From: Moraxella osloensis
Lineage (GTDB): Bacteria > Pseudomonadota > Gammaproteobacteria > Pseudomonadales > Moraxellaceae
Assembly: GCF_009867135.1 (NCBI RefSeq)
Contig: NZ_CP047226.1
Span: forward strand, 1,426,001-1,490,000
Direction: 5' to 3'
DNA: 64,000 nucleotides
The notes beneath the pieces are model-generated. The model was given only the letters and a program-made list of their open reading frames with translations, did not search any database and was not told the DNA's origin. A program made the translations under genes and the position numbers. Below are positions 9,816-18,400 of the stretch, piece after piece (position 1 is the stretch's first letter; each line of letters starts with the position of its first letter).

Positions 9816-11795
9816 ATGAAACCACCCCATTCTTCAGATATGCAACGTGAAAATCTCATCTTTCGCCGCCGGGTAATTTTGGCATCGGTGTTTGTTTTTT
9901 TGGGCTTGGTTGGCTTGATTGTACGCTATGCTTACCTACAAATTTATACCCATGACCAGTACGTCACCCAGTCTGACAATAATCGTATCAAGCTAATTTC
10001 TGCGCCGCCCAGTCGCGGCTATATTTATGACCGTAACGGCGTGATTTTGGCAGATAACCAGCCTGTTTTTACCGCTGTTATCAGTCCTGATGAAATTGAC
10101 AATCCTGACAATACCTTGGCACTACTCACCCCGATTTTTCAGTTGACACCTGAAGAAATCAGTGAAGCTTCAAAAGCCCTTAAAAAAAGTAAAAACGAAC
10201 CTGTCACCATTAAAATCGGACTTACCGAACAGCAAGTTGCCCAGTTTAGTGAACGCAAACCGTTTTTTAAAGGGGTGACGATTCAAAGTAAACTTACGCG
10301 CACCTATCCCTACAGTGATTTGTTTGCCCATGTGATTGGCTATGTTGGGCGTATCAGCGACAACGATAGTAAAAAGCTGGATAAAAAGCTGTATGCAGGC
10401 ACCGATTTGATTGGTAAAACAGGGATTGAAAAATATTACGAGTCGCTGCTACTGGGCAAACCCGGTTATCAATCGATTGAAACCAATGCCTATGGCGATA
10501 TCATCAAAAAACTCGATACCAAACCGCCCATTCCCGGAAATGATATTTATCTAAGCCTTGATTATGGCTTGCAAAAATTGACCAGCGATTTATTAAATGG
10601 CAAACGCGGCGCCGCAGTGGCGATTGACCCTAATACTGGCGAGATTTTAGCCTTTGTCAGCAACCCAAGTTTTGACCCCAACCCCTTTATCACTGGGATT
10701 AGTAGCAGAGAATACAAGGCGCTGCAACAAGACCCCGACATGCCACTGTACAACCGCGCGCTACAAGGGCAATATCCCCCGGGTTCTTCTATCAAACCGA
10801 TTGAGGGGTTGGCAGGGATTCATTACGGCATCATGGGATGGGACAGTAGTATTTATGATCCGGGGTATTTTAGTCTGCCTGGCGATAGCCATAAATTTCG
10901 TGACTGGAAAAAATCGGGGCATGGTAACGTCAATTTGCATAAATCCGTGGTCGAATCTGTCGATACCTACTACTACAAGCTGTCTTATCAACTCGGTATT
11001 GACCGGCTTCATGATTGGATGACGCGTTTTAATTTTGGTAGTAAAACAGGGATTGATTTGCCAGGAGAAAAAACTGGGGTCTATCCTTCTACTGACTGGA
11101 AAATGAAAACCTACAAAAAAGCCTGGCTGCCTGGGGAAACCATTTCTGTGAGTATCGGACAAGGGTATTTTTTGGCGACCCCCTTACAGATTGCCAACGG
11201 TATCGCCATGCTAGCCGGTGATGGACAGCATTTAACCCCCCATTTGCTCAAAAAATCCACCGGTGCCGAACATGTCACCCCCATTGAAAAGCCTGATGGG
11301 AAAATTCAATACAACGGTAACCCCAATGATTGGCAGCGTATGCACCTAGCCATGGAAGATGTGGTCAAAAAAGGCACAGCGCATAATATCTATACGCCAA
11401 CTTACCGCATCGCTGGCAAAACAGGTACAGCGCAGGTCAAATCTATCGCACAAGGCAAACGCTATAACGAAGCCGCGCTTGACTCGCGCCACTGGGATCA
11501 TGGCTGGTTTGTTGGTTTTGCCCCGGTAGAAAACCCGCAAATTGCCATTGCCGTCATCGTAGAAAATGGGCGGCATGGTGGCTGGGTAGCACCGATTGTG
11601 CGTAAAATGATGGATTATTGGCTCATTGATAAAATCAAAAAACCGATTGTGCCGCCGTCGCCTGAAGAACTTGTCAAAATCAATGCCGAAAAACAAGCCG
11701 CCAAATTGCAACGTGAAGCGTTAGTTTTGTCAGGCAAACCTATTATCGCAAAACCCAATACCGCCAAACTCACTGCAGTGGGTGACGCTGACTGA
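9816..11795 (+). CDS. mrdA: Penicillin-binding protein 2 (elongasome transpeptidase)
   Basis: 659 residues with a single N-terminal membrane segment (about 20-42), a PBP dimerisation domain (PPSRGYIYDRNGVILADN) and a transpeptidase domain. Active-site motifs are visible: S-x-x-K as GSSIK (Ser324, Lys327), S-x-D as ESVDTYYYK and KTG as AGKTGTAQV. It cross-links peptidoglycan during side-wall growth with RodA and MreC, in the periplasm. rodA is not next to it, unlike in E. coli. rsmD follows 49 nt later. The C-terminal ~45 residues are lysine- and alanine-rich and probably flexible. Confidence 0.95.
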   Translation: MKPPHSSDMQRENLIFRRRVILASVFVFLGLVGLIVRYAYLQIYTHDQYVTQSDNNRIKLISAPPSRGYIYDRNGVILADNQPVFTAVISPDEIDNPDNTLALLTPIFQLTPEEISEASKALKKSKNEPVTIKIGLTEQQVAQFSERKPFFKGVTIQSKLTRTYPYSDLFAHVIGYVGRISDNDSKKLDKKLYAGTDLIGKTGIEKYYESLLLGKPGYQSIETNAYGDIIKKLDTKPPIPGNDIYLSLDYGLQKLTSDLLNGKRGAAVAIDPNTGEILAFVSNPSFDPNPFITGISSREYKALQQDPDMPLYNRALQGQYPPGSSIKPIEGLAGIHYGIMGWDSSIYDPGYFSLPGDSHKFRDWKKSGHGNVNLHKSVVESVDTYYYKLSYQLGIDRLHDWMTRFNFGSKTGIDLPGEKTGVYPSTDWKMKTYKKAWLPGETISVSIGQGYFLATPLQIANGIAMLAGDGQHLTPHLLKKSTGAEHVTPIEKPDGKIQYNGNPNDWQRMHLAMEDVVKKGTAHNIYTPTYRIAGKTGTAQVKSIAQGKRYNEAALDSRHWDHGWFVGFAPVENPQIAIAVIVENGRHGGWVAPIVRKMMDYWLIDKIKKPIVPPSPEELVKINAEKQAAKLQREALVLSGKPIIAKPNTAKLTAVGDAD

Positions 11796-11810
11796 CGTAA
11801 TGTAGATATC

Positions 11811-11852
11811 CAAACTATGACTTCCAAACCATGACTTCCAAACTATGATGTC
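11811..11852 (+). repeat. 14-bp tandem repeat, three copies, spanning the rsmD start
   Basis: CAAACTATGACTTC, CAAACCATGACTTC and CAAACTATGATGTC follow each other. Each copy brings an ATG (11817, 11831, 11845). The first two open five-codon frames whose TGA overlaps the next ATG (ATGA), and the last ATG is the rsmD start. Confidence 0.85.
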
Positions 11853-12468
11853 CAAAATTAGCAAACGAGCCAATAAAGCGACCAAATCCCCTACAGTTTC
11901 TCATGTGCGTATCATTGGTGGGGAGTATCGTCGGCGTTTGGTAGCGTTTATTGATGCCGACGGGTTGCGACCGACCCCTGACCGTGTCCGAGAGACAGTG
12001 TTCAACTGGCTTGCCGATGATTTAGTCAATGCCAAGGTACTAGATTGCTGTGCGGGTAGTGGGGTGCTCGGTTTTGAAGCCTTGTCGCGGGGTGCCAAAC
12101 AGTTAACTTGTATCGAGCCTAACCATGAGCAATTTAGGCACATCAAAGCCACCCAAGCCCTGTTAGGGATTGCTGATATAAAAATTGTGACAATGGAAGC
12201 TACGATACAATACGCGTTGCCGCAACTGGCAAACACCGAGCCGTTTGATGTGGTATTTATCGACCCGCCTTATCAACTAGCGTTGTGGGGGACCATTTTG
12301 CATGGCTTAATAAACCATCAGTTAATCCATCCGCAGACATTACTGTATATCGAAAGCGATCAAGATCATACACAGTTATTGGAATCATTCACCGCCTCAC
12401 TTGAGCCAATCAAATATAAAAAAATGGGGCAAATTTTTGCGGGCATTTATCAGCCCAAAACGCTTTAA
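11845..12468 (+). CDS. rsmD: 16S rRNA (guanine(966)-N2)-methyltransferase RsmD
   Basis: A 207-residue SAM-dependent methyltransferase. The N-terminal RIIGGEYRRR and LRPTPDRVRETVFNWL are the conserved RsmD head. DCCAGSGVLGFEALSRGA is the SAM-binding motif I and FIDPPYQL the N2-guanine methylase catalytic DPPY. It methylates G966 of 16S rRNA in assembled 30S particles. There is no Shine-Dalgarno; the start sits at the end of a 14-bp triplicate that forms two coupled micro-ORFs. An ATG one codon later (11848) is equally possible. Confidence 0.93.
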   Translation: MMSKISKRANKATKSPTVSHVRIIGGEYRRRLVAFIDADGLRPTPDRVRETVFNWLADDLVNAKVLDCCAGSGVLGFEALSRGAKQLTCIEPNHEQFRHIKATQALLGIADIKIVTMEATIQYALPQLANTEPFDVVFIDPPYQLALWGTILHGLINHQLIHPQTLLYIESDQDHTQLLESFTASLEPIKYKKMGQIFAGIYQPKTL

Positions 12469-12586
12469 TTCAAAGCATTTCAATTCAAAGCCCTTGAACT
12501 TAGGCATTAAAAAACCGACTGGGTTGACCCAGTCGGCAAATATAATAACCATTCACGCCCAATAGCAAATCACGCCCAATAGCAAA
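12467..12586. repeat. Two short tandem duplications after rsmD
   Basis: A 15-bp duplication (AATTCAAAGC core at 12467 and 12482) starts within the rsmD stop codon, and a perfect 17-bp duplication TCACGCCCAATAGCAAA lies at 12553-12569 and 12570-12586. They flank the hairpin at 12515-12536. Confidence 0.8.
12507..12538 (-). terminator. Terminator of the small membrane protein gene
   Basis: CCGACTGGG (12515-12523) pairs perfectly with CCCAGTCGG (12528-12536) around TTGA. Six A on the plus strand side (12509-12514) make a U-run on the minus strand only, so it ends minus-strand transcripts. It lies 56 nt beyond the stop of the gene at 12594-12833. Confidence 0.8.
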
Positions 12587-12593
12587 CCCACTA

Positions 12594-12833
12594 TTAGCTC
12601 TTAAAACATACACCCACTTGTACGGCAGAAGCTGACGGACAAAAATATTTTGATGACTGTCCCTTTAAGTTGTTAGCTTCATACAGATAGCTGACCCCCA
12701 CCACCATCAAAAATGTCACCACGAGCGATAACATAATCACCAGTACAACACTATGAATGTTGATTTTGGAGTGATGTCGCGTCATTTCCACACTATCATC
12801 GGTGCCTTTAGTATCGTTCACTTGATGGATCAT
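12594..12833 (-). CDS. Small single-pass membrane protein, unknown function
   Basis: 79 residues: a polar N-terminus with a histidine pair, one strong transmembrane segment (about residues 27-50: VVLVIMLSLVVTFLMVVGVSY) and a C-terminal tail with two cysteines (YFCPS, GVCFK). I recognise no family. Being followed by a good minus-strand terminator and lying in its own gap between rsmD and dgt support it as a real, separately transcribed gene. There is no clear ribosome-binding site. Confidence 0.5.
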   Translation of the reverse strand: MIHQVNDTKGTDDSVEMTRHHSKINIHSVVLVIMLSLVVTFLMVVGVSYLYEANNLKGQSSKYFCPSASAVQVGVCFKS

Positions 12834-13225
12834 AACTTGTATCCTAAAAATTTGAAATTTAACTGTTTAAATTTCATCGTGTTACTTAGCAACTATCCAT
12901 ATACGACATAGAATAAAACCTATGCTATGCGTGGTAGTGCTATAAAAGCAATTTACAAAGGTAATCAAATATTACATTTATCTTATGGTGATTACATTCT
13001 ACAATGTATTTGTTACTAAATTATAACAATAATAAAAACTTACACAATTGTTTTATTAGAAAAATTCGCATTTGGTCATTTTTTGCGATTAATGGTATAG
13101 TGTTATCAAACACTTGAAAAAATTTTTATCCAAACTGGTTAGTAATCAATCACCTAGCTAAAATCAAATTAGCTAGTTAGCTAATTCCAAAAATCCGCTT
13201 TTTAGCTTTATGACTGAAAACAACA
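12834..13225. other. AT-rich divergent intergenic region before dgt
   Basis: 392 nt, very AT-rich, between divergent genes. It carries a candidate dgt promoter at 13072-13101 and presumably the promoter of the minus-strand small gene. I see no repeats or ORF that would explain the rest. Confidence 0.5.
13072..13101 (+). promoter_or_regulatory. Candidate dgt promoter
   Basis: TTGGTC (13072-13077) and TATAGT (13096-13101) are 18 nt apart, about 125 nt before the dgt ATG. Confidence 0.45.
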
Positions 13226-14629
13226 ATGAAAAAAACAATAATGAAAAAAAATACACACAAGCAATGGCAAGCGCTGTTATCTGCCAAACCTATCCATCAT
13301 AGCAATCAGTTTACCCAATCCAAGACGTCAAGGACGGCATTTCATAAGGACTATGACAGGCTGGTTTTTTCGCAATCTTTTCGCCAACTGAATCAAAAAA
13401 CCCAAGTGCATCCGTTAACCCATGAGATGGGTATTCATACCCGTTTAACCCATTCGCTTGAAGTGTCTTGTATTGGTCGCTCGCTGGGAATGATGAGCGC
13501 GGAGAAACTCGGTAATGACTTACCAAGCAGCTTTACCATGTCGGATATGGGTGTCATTGTGCAAGCAGCTTGTCTGGCGCATGACATCGGTAACCCCCCG
13601 TTTGGGCATGCAGGTGAACAGGCGATTCGAGATTGGTTTTTTCAGCCTGCACAGCGCCAATATCTAAGGCGACTTACCCCACGCCAGCGAATAGATTTAT
13701 TAGCGTATGAAGGCAATGCGCAAGGTTTTCGACTGCTGACCCGTAACGAGCATCATCCCGATGAAGGTGGCATGCGCCTGACAGCGGCGACACTGGGCGC
13801 TTTTATGAAATACCCTTATCTTTCCACCCCTATCAACCCAGTCAGCGACAGTGACGCACTGCCCTCACCCTTAACGCTCAAGAAATTTGGCTGTTTTGAA
13901 AGTGAAGCGCCGTATTTACAGGATTTGGCGGAGCAGCTGCGACTACCCAAGACCCAAAGAGGTTACGCGCGGCATCCATTGGCTTATTTGCTAGAAGCCG
14001 CGGATGATATTTGTTATGCGCTGATTGATTTGGAAGATGGGATTTTACTAGGTATGTTAGAGTATCATGAAGTTGAGCCACTGCTGCTCAAACTCGTCGG
14101 TAAACGGCTTGGCGTACCGTCTGAAGTCACGACCAATGCGCCTATCAGCCAAAAATTAGCCGCGCTACGAGGGCGAGCAATGCGGCGATTGGTGGACAAA
14201 GTCACTGATGCCTTTGTTGCCAACCAAGCCGCCTTATTGGCAGGTGAGCTGACGGGCAGCTTATTTGAATACTGCCCCAATAACGTACGCAGTAGTATCA
14301 GTGAGGCCAAAAGTCTAGCCAATACCCGTATTTTTCAACATCCAAGCAAAGTACGGGTTGAAATCATGTCAAACCGCTGTTTACATACGCTACTTGATGC
14401 GTTTATGCCGCTCGCGTTGACGGGTAATTCAGCAGACAGTATTTCTCAGTTTGAGCAATTACGACTCCTTAATCTATTAAATGCCCATTTAAGCAATGTT
14501 AGTCGGCAATTAGGGGATGATGTTTATCAAAATATATTGTGTATTTTAGACATGCTGACTGGCATGAATGATCATGAAGCTTATCGGCTCGCGCAAGCGT
14601 TAAAGGGTAATTGGTCGGTGAATATTTAG
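13226..14629 (+). CDS. dgt: dGTP triphosphohydrolase-like HD protein
   Basis: 467 residues. The HD-domain metal ligands are visible: His76 in RLTHSLEVS and His119-Asp120 in LAHDIGNPPFGHAGE, the latter a signature of the dNTPase/Dgt family, plus a later EAADDICYALIDLED. Such enzymes remove triphosphate from dGTP or other dNTPs and set nucleotide pools. The family usually starts with sequences like RTAFHKDYDRLVFSQSFRQL seen here at 37-56. The substrate (dGTP or any dNTP) cannot be fixed from sequence. The start has no obvious Shine-Dalgarno; an ATG at codon 6 is an alternative. Confidence 0.9.
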   Translation: MKKTIMKKNTHKQWQALLSAKPIHHSNQFTQSKTSRTAFHKDYDRLVFSQSFRQLNQKTQVHPLTHEMGIHTRLTHSLEVSCIGRSLGMMSAEKLGNDLPSSFTMSDMGVIVQAACLAHDIGNPPFGHAGEQAIRDWFFQPAQRQYLRRLTPRQRIDLLAYEGNAQGFRLLTRNEHHPDEGGMRLTAATLGAFMKYPYLSTPINPVSDSDALPSPLTLKKFGCFESEAPYLQDLAEQLRLPKTQRGYARHPLAYLLEAADDICYALIDLEDGILLGMLEYHEVEPLLLKLVGKRLGVPSEVTTNAPISQKLAALRGRAMRRLVDKVTDAFVANQAALLAGELTGSLFEYCPNNVRSSISEAKSLANTRIFQHPSKVRVEIMSNRCLHTLLDAFMPLALTGNSADSISQFEQLRLLNLLNAHLSNVSRQLGDDVYQNILCILDMLTGMNDHEAYRLAQALKGNWSVNI

Positions 14630-14646
14630 ACATCATCACTTATCGT

Positions 14647-14662
14647 CAATCGTCAACGATTG
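14647..14662. promoter_or_regulatory. Palindrome upstream of the FabR-like gene (possible operator)
   Basis: CAATCGT-CA-ACGATTG is a perfect 7-bp inverted repeat with a 2-nt centre, 62 nt before the repressor ATG and 18 nt after the dgt stop. Its place fits TetR-type autoregulation, but it lacks a T-run, so it is unlikely to be a terminator. Confidence 0.4.
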
Positions 14663-14723
14663 TATATTTGGCGTTTTCGGCTTAGAATATTTTTCCTTAT
14701 TTAACCCGCTGATTGGATACCTA

Positions 14724-15347
14724 ATGACTAGCCGTGACTTGCAAAAACGCCAAACCCGTCAAGCCTTTTTTCAATCGGTGCTTCAGTTATCGAGGTCAGG
14801 GCATGCGTTTTCGTCGATTTCACTTCGCCAGATTAGCCGCGAAGTGGGCGTGGTGCCAACGGCTTTTTATCGACATTTTCAGGATATCGATGAGCTTGGC
14901 ACCTGCTTAGTCAATGAAGAACTCGGTCACACGCTGCAAAATCTTCGCGATCATTTGCAGCTCGGTCGTACCCGAACGCATGAAGGTCAAATTGCCTCAA
15001 GCGTGGGTTTCTTTTTGGAAAGTGTCGAGCATGCGTCATTGCACTGGCACTTTATTGTTTCTGAACGCTATGGTGGCAACCAAGCTGTGCAAAGTGCACT
15101 CGATGAGCAAATCAGCTTGTTTGCGCAAATCATGACCGATGATTTGGCGATGCAGCCTGCCTTTGGACATTTAAATCAAGAAGTGCGCTTGTTGATTGCA
15201 GATATGGGCGTGAATATGTATTTTTCTTGGGTGTATAAATGGCTCAAATTTGACCCCACAGAGATACAAGGTAAACAAGAGTATCTCAATCGCTGTATCA
15301 AACAGGCGCAAGTGCTGTTTTATGGCGTCCGTAATTGGTATCCTTAA
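14724..15347 (+). CDS. TetR-family regulator, FabR-like
   Basis: 207 residues. The N-terminal helix-turn-helix reads SISLRQISREVGVVPTAFYRHFQDIDELG, which matches the FabR/DesT branch closely (FabR has [29 protein letters not shown] in two parts). FabR represses unsaturated fatty acid synthesis genes (fabA, fabB) in response to acyl chains. The rest is all-helical ligand domain of normal size. It is downstream of dgt on the same strand but separated by 94 nt holding a palindrome. Target genes are not in the window, so the role is inferred from family. Confidence 0.8.
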   Translation: MTSRDLQKRQTRQAFFQSVLQLSRSGHAFSSISLRQISREVGVVPTAFYRHFQDIDELGTCLVNEELGHTLQNLRDHLQLGRTRTHEGQIASSVGFFLESVEHASLHWHFIVSERYGGNQAVQSALDEQISLFAQIMTDDLAMQPAFGHLNQEVRLLIADMGVNMYFSWVYKWLKFDPTEIQGKQEYLNRCIKQAQVLFYGVRNWYP

Positions 15348-15364
15348 CCAAAACTTAAGCTAAA

Positions 15365-15412
15365 AAACAGTAAAACCAACAAACCGTGAAACCAACAAAC
15401 AGTGAAACCAAA
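15365..15412. repeat. 16-bp tandem repeat, three copies
   Basis: Three adjacent 16-bp units (15365-15380, 15381-15396, 15397-15412) differ at only a few positions; the consensus is AAACAGTGAAACCAAC. They start 18 nt after the fabR-like stop and run into the terminator. Confidence 0.85.
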
Positions 15413-15441
15413 AAAGGCTGAGCATTAACTCAGCCTTTTTA
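15410..15441. terminator. Bidirectional terminator between fabR-like and tamB
   Basis: AAAAGGCTGAG (15412-15422) and CTCAGCCTTTT (15429-15439) form an 11-bp stem with a 6-nt loop and A/T runs on both sides, serving both convergent genes. Confidence 0.9.
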
Positions 15442-15456
15442 CTGTTTATCAACCCA

Positions 15457-18400
15457 TTAATAGCGCCAGTTATAAATCAAATCGACAGAGTTATTGATGG
15501 CAGATTTAGCCTCAATGTATAAGCGTCTTGTTAATTGATAACGCATACTAAGCTCAGGCTGCGAGGTGAACACGCCTACCCCATAACGTATAAACAAGTC
15601 TGGGGTGATATACCCCGTTAGACTGACCAAGGTGTCATTGCCCGAGCCATTGGCATCTAACGTTAAACGCTGCAACCCAAACGCCCGACCAATTTGGTTG
15701 GTAAATTGGCGCGTCCCGCTTAAGCCATAACTTAACCCTGCTGCGGCAATGGTATTGTCGACGCGGTTTCTAAAGTCTTGTTCGTTGGTATTTTGACCTG
15801 AATTGTTATTTAGGCTACCTGTCACCCACGCATTCATCGCCTGCTGTTCACTGAGTCCGCCATTATTAAACACGGTAATATTTGGCGCACTGGTGCTGCC
15901 TTTGACTTTGACACCCACTTGTACGCCTTGCACGTCTTTTACTGCCTCTACGTTTAGCAGTGGTTTCATCACTTCACCATTGAACCGAACTTGCGCAAAG
16001 TTTAGATTCAAGTTTTGACCAAACACTTCGACTTTTGAGCGGCGTGATACTTGCACCACGCCTTCTGCTTTCATGGTGCCTTGACCGCGCTGGGTGATAT
16101 GCAGCGCACCCGCCAATGGTAAGCGTGCCCCAAAACCTTGGAAGCTGACGCGCTCGCCGAGATCTACACCCACATCCGCGTTGATATTCCAAGGTTGGGT
16201 GACTTTTAGTACATCATCAATCTGACCCATCAAGCGTCTATCAATGACGTTAACATCTGGGGATTTGCTGACCACATTGCCTGTGGTTTCAGGGGGGCGA
16301 ATGGTAGCGCGAGGCACATCAATCACACCGACGATATTCACGTAGCGCTGGCTAGGTTTGACAATCACATCAAAAATTGGATTAATAATGGCAGTAATCG
16401 CCGGTGGCTGGCTCACTTGCAGCGCTTTACCTTGCAGCTTCAGCTTGGCTTGCAACTCACGTGTCCAATCAACTGTGCCGGTAATGGTGCCTTGACCATC
16501 GCCTGCACTAGCAAAAGACCCATCAATAGAGGCTTGATTGCCTGCCACGTGCGATAACACATTAATCTTATCAAAGCGCATCGGCACACCTGTGATGCTA
16601 AGACCGGCATCTTGTAGCTCAATATCGCCCACAAATTTGGGCTGCATTAATGAACCACTGATTTTACCTGCCACCAGACCGTTACCTGTCAAGCGTTCAA
16701 ACGATGGGAAGAAAGGTTTAAATACCGCCAAGTCAATATCTTGGAAAACAACGGTGCCTGAAATCGGTTTTGACTGTATGTAGGGATTGACGGTGGCGTC
16801 CAAATAACCATTGCCCGCGCCATTGGCTGTTTTGATATCTGCACGAAGTTTTAGCCCTTCTGCGGTTGAACGCGCAATGACACTGATACGCTCATAGGCA
16901 ATGGTCGTTGGATTTTCTTCAGGGGTTTGTGGGGCAGTACCAAATACCCCGTTATCGGTAAAGAAGCTGGCATTGATACTGGGTCGTTGGTTCTTCTGCC
17001 AATGAACGAGTGCGGTGCCGTTGAGTTTTCCTGACCAAGCGATATCACGCGGCATCACCACAGAGAAAATTTGGCTATCAATTTGTTGCACGCTGACATC
17101 GACATTGCCTTGCCCATTACTGACCACAAGGTTGTTTTTTAGACACAGACTGCCGTTTTGCCCAACCATTTGCCAGCAGTGTGCCGCCATTTGTACATTC
17201 AGGTTTTGCCAGCCAAATAGCATTTGGGCGGGCTGTAACTGTTGCAACTTGGCATATTTGGTACCAATTTGTCCATTACCGAGCAGACCCGACCACTGTT
17301 TTTTGGCAAGATCGATACGACCTTTGAGCGTCGCTTGTACTTGTCCTTTGGTACTATCTGCTTTGACATCCAAGGTGTGATTGTCTTGGGTCCCGTTAAA
17401 ATACAGTTGCACAGAGCGCAGCGGTTGATTGGCGATGTTGATACCCGTTGCAGTCAATTGCAACTGACTGGGTGATTTGGCAAGATTGACCAATTTGCCG
17501 GTGACTTTGGCATCGAGTACCACAAAGTTTGGCAGTGAAATATTACGCCCGACTAAATCCACATAGATATTAGGCAGTGCTTGGTTGTTATCTTGGGTTA
17601 AGATAATGCCGCCTTTAACAATACCTTTTAGCTGCGGTATCAGCTGATTGAGTGTGCTGATATCGACACTGGTCACTAGTTGATTTTGGTTGCCATTGGC
17701 GGTGATGCGATTGCTGCCCCATTGTACCAGCAGATTATTGGCTTGCAGACTTTCAACAAGACGGCGGATTTGTCCGTATTTTTGATTATTGGCGCTATTT
17801 TCAATGACTTGACGCAGAGTGCTTAGGTCTTTTGGCAAATTCAGTTTTGCGGTCAATTGACCCGTCGCCATCAAAGGTTGATTTTTTAGTCTGCCTTTGA
17901 GGTTCATATTGGCGATATGAATATACTGAGCGCCTGCCCGCCAGTAGCCATCGGTATTGATGGTGCCGGTGATTTGGCTTGGCAGACTTGGCACAAAATA
18001 GCTGGCATCAAAATTTTTCATGTCGGCATTGATATGCCAGCCGACACCATTGGTCATATCAAAGCTACCGTTGGCGTTAATATAGCCTTCTTTGCCTTGA
18101 TGGCTAAACTGAGTAATTTTGAGCTGCTTGGGTGTGCCTGCAATATCAAATTTAAACACGCCTGCGGGTACGTTTGGCGCATTGAGGCTACCATCAAATT
18201 TGGCGGCGATATAAGATAACTTATTGCCGAGTACATCGGCACGTACTTTGCCTGTGCCTTTTAACGCTAAGTGTTTTTTGCTATTGTTGGCGCCCAATAA
18301 ATCCCCTGTCATGTCAATTTGGTTGATAGTGACATCATGACGGGTCACGACCGCTCGATTGGCTTGACGGAGCTGTTGCAGGGTACCGCTGGCAACCACA

